Positions 1 to 6,108 are shown, counted from the first letter of the stretch. The stretch is DNA of 6,510 bases from an uncultured Lachnospiraceae bacterium (GCA_902795625.1 CADBLW010000361.1:1-6510), one strand, 5' to 3'. Numbers and translations: made by a program. The notes: generated by a model from the letters alone, not told the origin.

Positions 1-1350
1 CGACAGCTTCACGACATACACCGTTTCCGAGTTGATGCACAGAGCCGTGTCGAAGGCGTCATAGAACCGGCAAGTTGTGATAGTCTCCTTCCATTCCCGG
101 CGCGCCGTTTCCTTTCCGGAATAATCGTAGCGCACAAGCGCTTTCCCGTACGCGAGAACCGCACCGTTCGAGTCGGCAAATGCGTTCGTCACCGAGGAGC
201 GGAAGTTGTCGGCCTGAACCTCGGGGGAGAGTTTCAGGAGCAGGTCCCATTTTCCGCAGTCCCACACGTAGACGGTCTTTCCGCTGTCGATGGAAGTGAG
301 GTAATCCGCGTTCCGGTCGAGCGTCATGGACAGCACGCTCAGATCGTGGGGAAGTATGCGGTCGAAGTCCAGCTTGCTGCCGACATCGTACGCGTGCAGA
401 GCAGCCGCAAGCGCATACTCCGCGTCCGCAACATAGGGCCGGTCGCGCTCCTCCGACGGAAGTCCCTCCACAGCGATGAGCACCGCGTCCTCGCGGTTTC
501 CCTCCCGAAGCTGCTGCATCGCTTCCTGCGCGTAAAAGCGGGACTGGTTGATCTGCTTCTCCCTGTATTCGGCGAGGATCTCGTCCGCCAGACGGGACTT
601 CTCATCCGCCAGGACGGTCATCTCATCGGCAAGCTTTGACTTCTCGTCTGCAAGCTTCGTCTTGTCATCCGCCAGCACGGATTTTTCTTCCGCCAGAACG
701 GCTTTCTCATCCGCAAGCTTCTTCATCCGCCTGGCGACGCCAGCGTTGTATATACCGAACGCGGCGCCGGCGATCGCAAGGATCCCCGCTGCCGCTCCGG
801 CGATCATAAGGTTTCTCTTTAGGATACGCTCGCGATGCCTCTGGCGAAGGTCGTCGTAGGTGCAGCCCAGGACCGGCGCAGCCAAACGCAACAGTTCGGT
901 CTTGAACTTTTTGTTCCGCTCCGACGGGGTCGCTCCGCGAACATCCGCGGCAAGCGGCTCAACGGGATTTCCGCTCTCGTCGGTCAGCAGCATCTGCGGA
1001 AAGCTCTGATCCGGCTCCCCGTCCACAAGCACGGCGAGCACGTGGTGACGGTCATGAAGTGAGATGAAGGTCTCGATCTCCTTGTTCACCCAGTAGGAGC
1101 CCGGCGTCTCCGGCGAGCAGATGACGATCAGGTACTCGGATTCCCGCAGCGCAGCGGCGATGTTGTCGTTTAGGTCGCTTCCGATCGGGAGCTCCTCCTG
1201 GTCGCGGAATACCCTGCGGATTTTCTTCTTGCCCGTCTTCTTCTGCACCGCCTTCGGAACACGGTAGGTCTCAAGGCCCGAATGAACCTTCTTCGCGATC
1301 TCCATATCCAGCGGTGTGTGCCGATAGCTGATAAAAGCGTCGTAAATCAT
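1..1350 (-). CDS. TIR domain protein with TM helix, heptad repeats and WD40-like region (3' end outside window)
   Basis: The first 450 residues are visible and the frame is open to coordinate 1. Residues 3-~130 form a TIR domain: start YDAFISYRH, BB-loop-like RDQEELPIGSD at 49-59, then LIVICSP and W87-V-N-K-E91, where E91 fits the catalytic glutamate of TIR NADases. Residues 181-201 are a Gly/Ala-rich transmembrane helix with two GxxxG motifs, preceded by a basic stretch. Residues 211-259 are seven heptads of the form xLADEKx. Residues 274-320 are a helical region ending in an A-E-Y-A-L-A-A-A-L-H motif that in related proteins precedes WD40 propellers. A WD40-like blade spans about 335-375 (V-Y-V-W-D at 360-364). 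The ATG at 1350 follows AGAGG and lies 12 bases after the DHH gene's stop, so the two are very likely co-transcribed. Bacterial TIR domains usually hydrolyse NAD or make signalling nucleotides; the role of this one is unknown. It has the build of a membrane-anchored sensor or effector. The TIR call is firm, the function is not. Confidence 0.93.
   Translation of the reverse strand, partial: MIYDAFISYRHTPLDMEIAKKVHSGLETYRVPKAVQKKTGKKKIRRVFRDQEELPIGSDLNDNIAAALRESEYLIVICSPETPGSYWVNKEIETFISLHDRHHVLAVLVDGEPDQSFPQMLLTDESGNPVEPLAADVRGATPSERNKKFKTELLRLAAPVLGCTYDDLRQRHRERILKRNLMIAGAAAGILAIAGAAFGIYNAGVARRMKKLADEKAVLAEEKSVLADDKTKLADEKSKLADEMTVLADEKSRLADEILAEYREKQINQSRFYAQEAMQQLREGNREDAVLIAVEGLPSEERDRPYVADAEYALAAALHAYDVGSKLDFDRILPHDLSVLSMTLDRNADYLTSIDSGKTVYVWDCGKWDLLLKLSPEVQADNFRSSVTNAFADSNGAVLAYGKALVRYDYSGKETARREWKETITTCRFYDAFDTALCINSETVYVVKLS
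574..720 (-). repeat. Seven tandem 21-bp units encoding xLADEKx heptads
   Basis: Within the TIR gene, seven consecutive 21-bp units encode residues 211-259: KLADEKA, VLAEEKS, VLADDKT, KLADEKS, KLADEMT, VLADEKS, RLADEIL. The L-A-[DE]-[DE] core is nearly invariant while synonymous positions have drifted (CTT/CTG, GCG/GCA/GCC, GAT/GAC), so the array is not a fresh duplication. The segment sits directly after the transmembrane helix and should be a charged helix, perhaps a coiled-coil stalk. Only one leucine per heptad is strongly hydrophobic, so a stable coiled coil is plausible but not assured. Confidence 0.9.
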
Positions 1351-1362
1351 TGAAATTCCTCT

Positions 1363-2868
1363 TTAGTCCCATTTTTCGTATGTCTTTTCGAAAATGCCCT
1401 TCTCGATGACGTAGACGTCGGAAGGGTCGTCCGCGCGCACGGCCAGCCAATCTCCCGGCCGCCCGAGATAGTATTTTTCCTGATCCCACATCGTGAAGAT
1501 CTTCACTCTGCCGGTGATCTCCTTCGCGTAAATGCCGTCGCCGCCGACGGACATGCAGCTCTTCGCGTACGGCAGAAGGGGCAGCCGCTCCGCAGCCGCG
1601 TTGTTGATCACCGTGGGCGGGTATTCCCCGGGATAGACGTAGGGCTTGTCGATCACCCGGTAGGAGTGCTCAAACTTCTCCTGCTTGATCGGATAGATCT
1701 CCCCGTTCACGTTGATCATGATGTACACGTCTTCCCTGACGGTCACGTCCACGTCGCCCTCCAGCGTGCGCACCGCGATCTCGCTTCCGTCCGGGGCAAC
1801 GTCCGCGGCGCGGACAAACCCGAGCTCGAAGGACTTCTTGCGATAGTGCGTAAACTCCTCAAGGTTCGCGCGGTACTGCCCGGCATAGAGGATCACGGAG
1901 GTGTCGAAGTACTCGTTCATCCGCCCCGCGATGAAGCGGCTGATGTCCTCCTTCTCGTACCGCACGCCCGCCTTGACAAGCAGGTCCTTCTTCAGGAAGC
2001 CGCCCGCCTTGACCAGGTGCCCGCCACCGCCGCCGTAATGCTCGGCGATAAATGCCGCAAGCTCGCTGGCTTTGACCTCCTTCACGCAGCTTCGCACGGA
2101 AAATTTGATGCCCGAGGGCAGGATGTTATACACAAGGCAGCTGTGCACACCGTCCACCTCGAGGAACATGTCGCTGATGATCCCGAGAATGTTGGAATCG
2201 CACAGGCCGGCCTCCACGATACCGCTGAACCGCGCCTCGTCCACGATGGTATTTTTGAGGGCATCCCCCGCGATCCGCAGCTCCTCGATGGACAGGTTGG
2301 AATTGCGGAACAGGGTGATCAATGACTTGTTGAACACTGCCATGTCGCGCAGATCCCGATCGCTCGGGTGCGAGATCTCCGAAAAATCCCCGGTGTCGGT
2401 CATCAACCCGTAATACAGCGCCGTCGCGATGTTCCGGTCCTCGTTGATGTCGACGCCCTCCGCCCGGAGCAGTTCAAACATCACCGTGGAGCAGGAGCCG
2501 TAATTGCTGCGTACCTCGCTCAGCTCCGGAAGTACCTCGGAGATCTGGTGATGATCGATGACGGCAACATTTTTCGCGGAAAATGCGGTGACATTGCTCT
2601 CCCCGTACTGGCAGTCCACCGTGATCAGAAGCTCCGGCTCATCCAGGCTCTCCACGTGCTCGCAGTTGATGCCTAAGTTTTCGTTCATCAGCACCAGATT
2701 GCTCTTCGCGATGGGATTGACGCCGCCGTAGACGAACCGCGCCTGCTTTCCCTGCTTCTCCAGGTACCACCGAAGCGCAAAACCGCTGGCCAGCGCGTCG
2801 GCATCCGGGTTGTCATGACACTGGATGACGATCTCCTCGTAACCGGTAAGATCCGATAATTTCAGCAT
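1363..2868 (-). CDS. DHH/DHHA1-family phosphoesterase with duplicated C-terminal PGDYG-like module
   Basis: A 501-residue cytoplasmic protein. DHH motifs appear in order: motif I H18-D-N-P-D-A-D-A-L with D22 and D24, motif II V84-D-C-Q, motif III I104-D-H-H-Q (D105, H106, H107), and motif IV G154-L-M-T-D-T-G-D with D158. The DHHA1 substrate-binding glycine motif is GGGGGHLVKAGG at 279-290. These residues bind two Mn2+ ions in the family, which includes the nanoRNase/pAp phosphatase NrnA, c-di-AMP phosphodiesterases and RecJ. NrnA-type proteins are about 310-340 residues, so about 170 extra residues follow here. In them I see two related segments: E-I-Y-P-I...F-E-H-S-Y at 390-403, and P-G-D-W-L-A-V (471-477) followed by D-V-Y-V-I...F-E-K-T-Y at 484-497. 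The start is set at ATG 2868 because GGAGG lies 7 bases upstream; an in-frame ATG at 2919 would add 17 unconserved-looking residues and has no good ribosome site. The likely substrate is a short oligonucleotide, pAp or a (cyclic) dinucleotide; it cannot be fixed from sequence. The TIR gene follows after 12 bases. Confidence 0.92.
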   Translation of the reverse strand: MLKLSDLTGYEEIVIQCHDNPDADALASGFALRWYLEKQGKQARFVYGGVNPIAKSNLVLMNENLGINCEHVESLDEPELLITVDCQYGESNVTAFSAKNVAVIDHHQISEVLPELSEVRSNYGSCSTVMFELLRAEGVDINEDRNIATALYYGLMTDTGDFSEISHPSDRDLRDMAVFNKSLITLFRNSNLSIEELRIAGDALKNTIVDEARFSGIVEAGLCDSNILGIISDMFLEVDGVHSCLVYNILPSGIKFSVRSCVKEVKASELAAFIAEHYGGGGGHLVKAGGFLKKDLLVKAGVRYEKEDISRFIAGRMNEYFDTSVILYAGQYRANLEEFTHYRKKSFELGFVRAADVAPDGSEIAVRTLEGDVDVTVREDVYIMINVNGEIYPIKQEKFEHSYRVIDKPYVYPGEYPPTVINNAAAERLPLLPYAKSCMSVGGDGIYAKEITGRVKIFTMWDQEKYYLGRPGDWLAVRADDPSDVYVIEKGIFEKTYEKWD

Positions 2869-2875
2869 ACCCAAA

Positions 2876-2880
2876 CCTCC
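2876..2880 (-). promoter_or_regulatory. Ribosome binding site deciding the DHH gene start
   Basis: The minus strand reads GGAGG seven bases before the ATG at 2868. The DHH fold begins right after this start (beta strand I-V-I-Q-C-H-D), so this site fixes the start in preference to the longer in-frame ATG at 2919. Confidence 0.85.
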
Positions 2881-2895
2881 GAAATGGTTTTCTCT

Positions 2896-2942
2896 CTGTC
2901 TCAGATATTCCTGACTCAAGTGTTCTCTGACTCAAGTGTTCC
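2896..2942. repeat. Short tandem repeats upstream of the DHH gene
   Basis: The plus strand carries CTGACTCAAGTGTTC at 2911-2925 and again, identical, at 2927-2941 (period 16). A degenerate third copy, CTGTCTCAGATATTC, lies at 2896-2910 and matches 11 of 15 positions. The block lies in the 105-base spacer between the GH43 stop and the DHH start, ending about 16 bases before the DHH ribosome site. It could be a pair of protein-binding sites in direct orientation or replication slippage. The minus strand shows TTGAGT elements but no well-spaced -10 box, so I do not call a promoter here. Confidence 0.75.
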
Positions 2943-2946
2943 TGTC

Positions 2947-2968
2947 TTAAACGCCCGCGAACGGACGC
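2947..2968 (-). terminator. Possible weak intrinsic terminator after the GH43 gene
   Basis: Five bases after the GH43 stop codon, the minus strand reads GCGTCCG-TTCG-CGGGCGT followed by TTTA. This gives a 7-bp stem, including two G-U pairs in RNA, with a four-base TTCG loop and a short T-run. The stem is short and the T-run poor, so it may be only a partial terminator or a 3'-end stabilising hairpin that lets some transcription reach the DHH-TIR pair. Confidence 0.35.
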
Positions 2969-2973
2969 ATCCC

Positions 2974-4407
2974 TCAGTCAAACGTGAACCGGTCGAAGGA
3001 AGCGATGGCTCCCTCCTCTTCGGACACAAACTCAAAATACACCGCGCGCTTTCCGATCACGCCCGTTGTCAGCGCAAAGGTCTTCTCGCATTCATCCGCG
3101 CCGAACTCCGTCTCGGCGATAACGCGTCCGCGGTACGAATCCACGCGCACGAGCACGCGGAGCGGCTTGTGCTCACGAAGCACAACGGTCACGGTCTTCG
3201 GCGTGTTGGCGCCGAACTGGAGATACCGGAACCCGACCGTCGTTCCCGAGCTTAGGTTCACCACCGGCGTGGAGATCGTCTCCGTCTGCTCGTAGCCCGG
3301 CTCGATGTACGCTCGAGTCTTGCTGCCGAAGATGTGGCACGCGTAGCCGGCCGAGATCCATTTGCGCGCGTCAAGGCCGTTGATATGAGCGCCCTGGGAT
3401 GTCATCTCCACGGGTTTTGACGAGACCGGCTCGCCTGCGAGGTAGCGCACGTCGCCGATGTAGAGCCTGCCGTCCATGCCCATCGCAACGTCCACCGGCT
3501 CGAGCATCGCCTGCCGCGAATACTCGTTCACGCCGGTCTGGCGGTGGTAGAAGATGTACCACTGGCCGTTCACCTCCATGATGGAACCGTGGTTGTTGCC
3601 CCACTGGTACGTCATGGTTCCGACGCCCTCCGCGTCCTTCAGGATCTCGCCGCCGTTGAAGCTGATGTCCCCGCCCTCGCGGAACGGCCCGAAGGGGCTG
3701 TCCGAGAAGCGATACGACAGAAAGCCGTTGCACGGCTCATAGATGCCGAGTTCCGGGATTGGCTTTGCGTAGCGCTTTGAGAAAATGTAGACGTATTTTC
3801 CGAGTACCTTGCGCGGGCTCGATGCCTCGAAAAATGCGTCGATCAGGTCAATGTGGCCGTCGTCCCTGGGGTCCCACGGGCACGTCGAATGGCCCATCGG
3901 ATTGGACACGAGCGTCTCCTCGTCGATGGTCGCCATGTCCTCCTTCAACCGCGCGATGTAGCAGGGAGCCGCGCAGCCGCCCCAGTACGCGTAAACCTGA
4001 CCGTCGTCATCGACGAGCACGCCCGGATCGAACCCGAGCTTCGTCTCCACAGGATTTTCAAACGGCCCGTAGGGCGTGTCCGAGGAGGCAACCACGACAA
4101 GGCTTCCGCAGCGCTCCGCCGCATACATGTAATACTTGTCGCCCTTCTTCACCACGTCGGGCGCGTACAGGATCGAGTCGTAGTGCGTCTCGTACGCCAC
4201 GCCGTGGTACGTCCAGTCGGTCAGATCCGTGACCGGCGCCGACCAGACCACGTAGTTGCGCCCGCAGTACTGCGTCCGCTCAATATCGTGAGAACCGTAC
4301 ACGTACACGCGCTTCTCACCGTTGTATTCAAACACTCTCGGCTCACCGTCCGGGACATGCTCCCAGAGCGGCATGTAGGGGTTTGCACCCTTGATGTATT
4401 CCTTCAT
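2974..4407 (-). CDS. Glycoside hydrolase family 43 enzyme with C-terminal CBM6-like domain
   Basis: A 477-residue protein opening with NPYMPLWEHVPDGEPRVF, a signature of clostridial GH43 proteins of the arabinofuranosidase/xylosidase type. The five-bladed propeller covers roughly 9-325. The candidate catalytic base is D20 or E22 in P-D-G-E-P. The second acid is D127 in G-F-D-P-G-V-L-V-D-D-D-G, and the general acid is E194 in A-F-F-E-A-S-S-P-R. The late motif G-N-N-H-G-S-I (H273) followed by W-Y-I-F-Y-H-R is also typical of GH43. Residues ~330-477 form a beta-rich domain ending S-F-D-R-F-T-F-D, like CBM6. There is no signal peptide, so the enzyme probably removes arabinose or xylose from oligosaccharides already imported into the cytoplasm. 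The start at ATG 4407 has GGAGAGG upstream; an in-frame ATG 60 bases further up would place the start inside the promoter's repeat arm and is rejected. Exact substrate is uncertain. Confidence 0.93.
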   Translation of the reverse strand: MKEYIKGANPYMPLWEHVPDGEPRVFEYNGEKRVYVYGSHDIERTQYCGRNYVVWSAPVTDLTDWTYHGVAYETHYDSILYAPDVVKKGDKYYMYAAERCGSLVVVASSDTPYGPFENPVETKLGFDPGVLVDDDGQVYAYWGGCAAPCYIARLKEDMATIDEETLVSNPMGHSTCPWDPRDDGHIDLIDAFFEASSPRKVLGKYVYIFSKRYAKPIPELGIYEPCNGFLSYRFSDSPFGPFREGGDISFNGGEILKDAEGVGTMTYQWGNNHGSIMEVNGQWYIFYHRQTGVNEYSRQAMLEPVDVAMGMDGRLYIGDVRYLAGEPVSSKPVEMTSQGAHINGLDARKWISAGYACHIFGSKTRAYIEPGYEQTETISTPVVNLSSGTTVGFRYLQFGANTPKTVTVVLREHKPLRVLVRVDSYRGRVIAETEFGADECEKTFALTTGVIGKRAVYFEFVSEEEGAIASFDRFTFD

Positions 4408-4456
4408 AACTGCCCTCTCCGCGGCTGCGATACGCACTATCCGCCGCTTATAAACT

Positions 4457-4493
4457 ATTATACCCATTATACCCTTTGTGCGAAAAATGTCGA
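4457..4493 (-). promoter_or_regulatory. Sigma-A-type promoter for the GH43 gene
   Basis: On the minus strand, TCGACA (4488-4493, five of six matches to the -35 consensus) is followed after 16 bases by a perfect TATAAT (4466-4471). A second TATAAT lies 9 bases further downstream (4457-4462) but is badly spaced from the -35. Transcription should start near 4458, giving a leader of about 50 bases before the ATG at 4407. The -10 box is part of the inverted-repeat arm described separately, so a protein bound there would block RNA polymerase. Confidence 0.7.
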
Positions 4494-4510
4494 GGGTATA
4501 ATGGGTATAA
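4458..4510. repeat. Perfect 18-bp inverted repeat with four GGGTATAA octamers (probable operator)
   Basis: The arms at 4458-4475 and 4493-4510 are exact reverse complements separated by 17 bases. Each arm holds two direct copies of GGGTATAA (or its complement TTATACCC) at a 9-base period, so there are four half-sites in total. One arm contains the GH43 promoter's -10 box; the other abuts and just overlaps the -35 on its upstream side. This is the architecture of an operator for a dimeric or tetrameric repressor. In RNA from the upstream lipoprotein gene, whose stop lies 7 bases before, the same repeat would fold into a long A-U-rich hairpin. It lacks a following T-run, so it is not a standard terminator. 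The regulator is not in the window. Confidence 0.8.
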
Positions 4511-4517
4511 ACACTTT

Positions 4518-5948
4518 TTACTCCTTGTACGGTTCAACGATCCACTTCTGCGTTCCTTCGGCGCCGACACTGCACAGGAGCGCCAGCTGCCCTTTCTGCG
4601 CCGTCAATACACGGCCGCTTGCGTACGGCGTCTGAATGTAAACGCAGCCGTCGCCCGCGTCGGTCAGACGCCAGCTCTGGGCATCCACATAGCCGGTGTA
4701 GACCCACAGGCTGATGGTGTTGCCTTCCTGATCCCATGCGTTGCCGAGGTCGCTGAGCTTGTCCGGAAGGTCCTTCGGCGAGAGCACGTAACGGCCGTCG
4801 CCGGTGAACCGGATCGTCCACACGCAGGGCGTGTCGGAAAGCGTCAGCGTGGGGTCATTTGCCTGACCGGTCAGGTATCCCTGCCCGTCCGCGGCCTTGA
4901 TGGTGAACTCACCGACATTGGAGACGTTTCGCTTGATCAGGCGCCACATCGCCGGGTACATGCCGACATATTGAACATCGCCCGCGCCGGTGTAGGGCAG
5001 CTTGCCCTGCAGCACAAGCTTGTAAAATTCAAAGTAATCGTAGTCATTTTGATCCGCGATGAATTTCTGATATCCCGGGAACGAATCGGGCCCCATGTAC
5101 GCGTGCGTGTTGGGGTACTCAATGCCGAGGATCGTCTTCAGCGGCTCAAGCTGATGCATCCATTCATGGACGGCAACCGCCGTTGCGTACAGCGACGGAA
5201 CCTTCGGGTCCTCCAGCGGGTACGTCCCCTCACGGGGCTTCATCAGATCAAAGGTCGAATAGCCCATGGGCATCGACATGCTTGCCGTCTCCAGCCCGAG
5301 CATGACGTAGTGAACGCCGTAGCCGTCCTTGTCCTGATTTCTCTCGATGTTCTCATCGCCATCAGTCTGAACGGTCGTCAGCACGGTATCAAACTCTCTG
5401 CCCGCGATGAAGCTGTCGATGTACGACTGCACGGTCTCCTGCGCGAGATACAGCCAATCATCCCCGGGGTACTGCGTAAGCGGCGTCACATCATCCACAA
5501 AATGCAGCTCCACCGTGATGTCCACGTTGTGGTTCGCGATCTCCTCCACCGATTTTTCGAAATTCAGAGCAACCGCCTGCAGGTACTCCCGGTCGAAATC
5601 GGTCATCTGAAAATCCAGCTCTCCAAACGTGACATGCGTGAAACCGATCCACATCACATAGTACTGAACCGGCTCAGCCAGGGGCGTGTAGTCCCCCGAC
5701 TTAAACTGCGCAACCGCCTCCTGCACCAGCTTGTCCGTCTCCTCCGCGACAGCCGCGATGGAAAATGGCTTATCCTCCGGCGCGCTCGTCGGATTCCCTG
5801 CGGCTTCCGTGACGGTCGCATTTTTCTTATCGCTGTCCTTCTTACTGTCCTTCTTCTCCGAGTCATCGCTGTCCGCTCCGCACGCAGCCAACAAAACCAC
5901 GGCGCACAAAAGCATCACAATGACTCCTGCTCTCCTGATCAACTTCAA
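4518..5948 (-). CDS. Lipoprotein with HExxH metallopeptidase motif and C-terminal ricin-type lectin domain
   Basis: A 476-residue exported lipoprotein. Residues 1-23 are a type II signal peptide (K2...R5-R6, hydrophobic core, lipobox L20-A21-A22-C23). An Asp/Ser/Lys-rich linker follows (about 24-60). The central part, about 62-340, contains V-A-V-H261-E262-W-M-H265, a zincin HExxH site; E277, twelve residues after H265, is a possible third zinc ligand of gluzincin or M60 type. Residues ~347-476 resemble a ricin-type beta-trefoil: three repeats end in C-V-W377, Q-S-W426 and Q-K-W469, spaced 49 and 43 residues, and N-T-I-S-L-W-V-Y fits the lectin pattern. The predicted role is a surface-anchored, zinc-dependent peptidase, possibly acting on glycoproteins, but catalysis is inferred from one motif. 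The start is the TTG at 5948, 8 bases after AAGGAGG; upstream in-frame ATG 5987 would add 13 charged residues ahead of the signal peptide. It has its own promoter (6018-6046) and ends just before the GH43 operator. Confidence 0.85.
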   Translation of the reverse strand: MKLIRRAGVIVMLLCAVVLLAACGADSDDSEKKDSKKDSDKKNATVTEAAGNPTSAPEDKPFSIAAVAEETDKLVQEAVAQFKSGDYTPLAEPVQYYVMWIGFTHVTFGELDFQMTDFDREYLQAVALNFEKSVEEIANHNVDITVELHFVDDVTPLTQYPGDDWLYLAQETVQSYIDSFIAGREFDTVLTTVQTDGDENIERNQDKDGYGVHYVMLGLETASMSMPMGYSTFDLMKPREGTYPLEDPKVPSLYATAVAVHEWMHQLEPLKTILGIEYPNTHAYMGPDSFPGYQKFIADQNDYDYFEFYKLVLQGKLPYTGAGDVQYVGMYPAMWRLIKRNVSNVGEFTIKAADGQGYLTGQANDPTLTLSDTPCVWTIRFTGDGRYVLSPKDLPDKLSDLGNAWDQEGNTISLWVYTGYVDAQSWRLTDAGDGCVYIQTPYASGRVLTAQKGQLALLCSVGAEGTQKWIVEPYKE

Positions 5949-5956
5949 AACATTTT

Positions 5957-5963
5957 CCTCCTT
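5957..5963 (-). promoter_or_regulatory. Ribosome binding site pointing to a TTG start
   Basis: The minus strand has a full AAGGAGG 8 bases before the in-frame TTG at 5948. An ATG at 5953-5951, only 3 bases from the site, is out of frame and reads just ATG-TTT-TGA. Its stop overlaps the TTG. The signal peptide is in the TTG frame, so TTG is the supported start. Confidence 0.8.
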
Positions 5964-5976
5964 ACGATCACATAGC

Positions 5977-5995
5977 GACGGCCGCACAAGCCGTC
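5977..5995 (-). other. Leader hairpin upstream of the lipoprotein gene
   Basis: On the minus strand GACGGC and GCCGTC form a perfect 6-bp stem around a 7-base loop. It sits in the 5' leader about 14 bases upstream of the AAGGAGG site. It could tune mRNA stability or translation. It is small and may have no function. Confidence 0.45.
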
Positions 5996-5999
5996 AAAT

Positions 6000-6018
6000 T
6001 CAAGACACGCGTTCTTGA
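6000..6018. promoter_or_regulatory. Inverted repeat over the predicted transcription start (possible operator)
   Basis: TCAAGA and TCTTGA (plus strand 6000-6005 and 6013-6018) form a 6-bp inverted repeat with a 7-base centre. The repeat touches the -10 box of the lipoprotein promoter and covers the expected start site near 6011, a position suited to a repressor. With only six paired bases, chance occurrence is possible. Confidence 0.3.
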
Positions 6019-6046
6019 TTGTATATATTGCGGGGCGCTTTGTCAA
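6018..6046 (-). promoter_or_regulatory. Sigma-A promoter for the lipoprotein gene
   Basis: The minus strand reads TTGACA (6041-6046, perfect -35), a 17-base spacer, then TACAAT (6018-6023, five of six matches to the -10). Transcription would start near 6011, giving a leader of about 60 bases before the TTG at 5948. Spacing and sequence are close to the vegetative consensus, so expression may be fairly strong unless repressed. Confidence 0.85.
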
Positions 6047-6108
6047 CTTGTTTGTGTGATCAAATATGCTGCGCAAGCGACCGCATACTTCACAGACGCT
6101 GCGCACAG

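Noticed and set aside
574..720. CRISPR-like array
   Set aside because: The units are 21 bp, contiguous without spacers, and in frame as protein heptads.
1666..2676. Plus-strand open frames opposite the DHH gene
   Set aside because: They overlap a gene with complete DHH motifs, are rich in His/Val/Arg as expected of antisense reading of GC-rich codons, and show no ribosome site or family signature.
2896..2942. CRISPR remnant or an N-terminal extension of the DHH protein through the repeats
   Set aside because: Repeats are contiguous with no spacers. Their 16-base period breaks reading frame, and the strong ribosome site supports the shorter start at 2868.
4408..4467. Longer GH43 start at 4467 adding 20 residues
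   Set aside because: This start lies inside the operator arm and at or upstream of the predicted transcription start. The ATG at 4407 has a good ribosome site and matches the usual N-terminus of the family.
4458..4510. Intrinsic terminator of the lipoprotein gene
   Set aside because: The stem is A-T rich with a 17-base loop and no T-run follows the 3' arm. Overlap with the promoter fits an operator better, though an RNA hairpin role is not excluded.
4476..5975. Long open frame on the plus strand (499 codons) opposite the lipoprotein gene
   Set aside because: It is the antisense shadow of the lipoprotein gene: arginine-, valine- and leucine-rich without a recognisable motif. The minus strand has promoter, ribosome site, lipobox and domain motifs.
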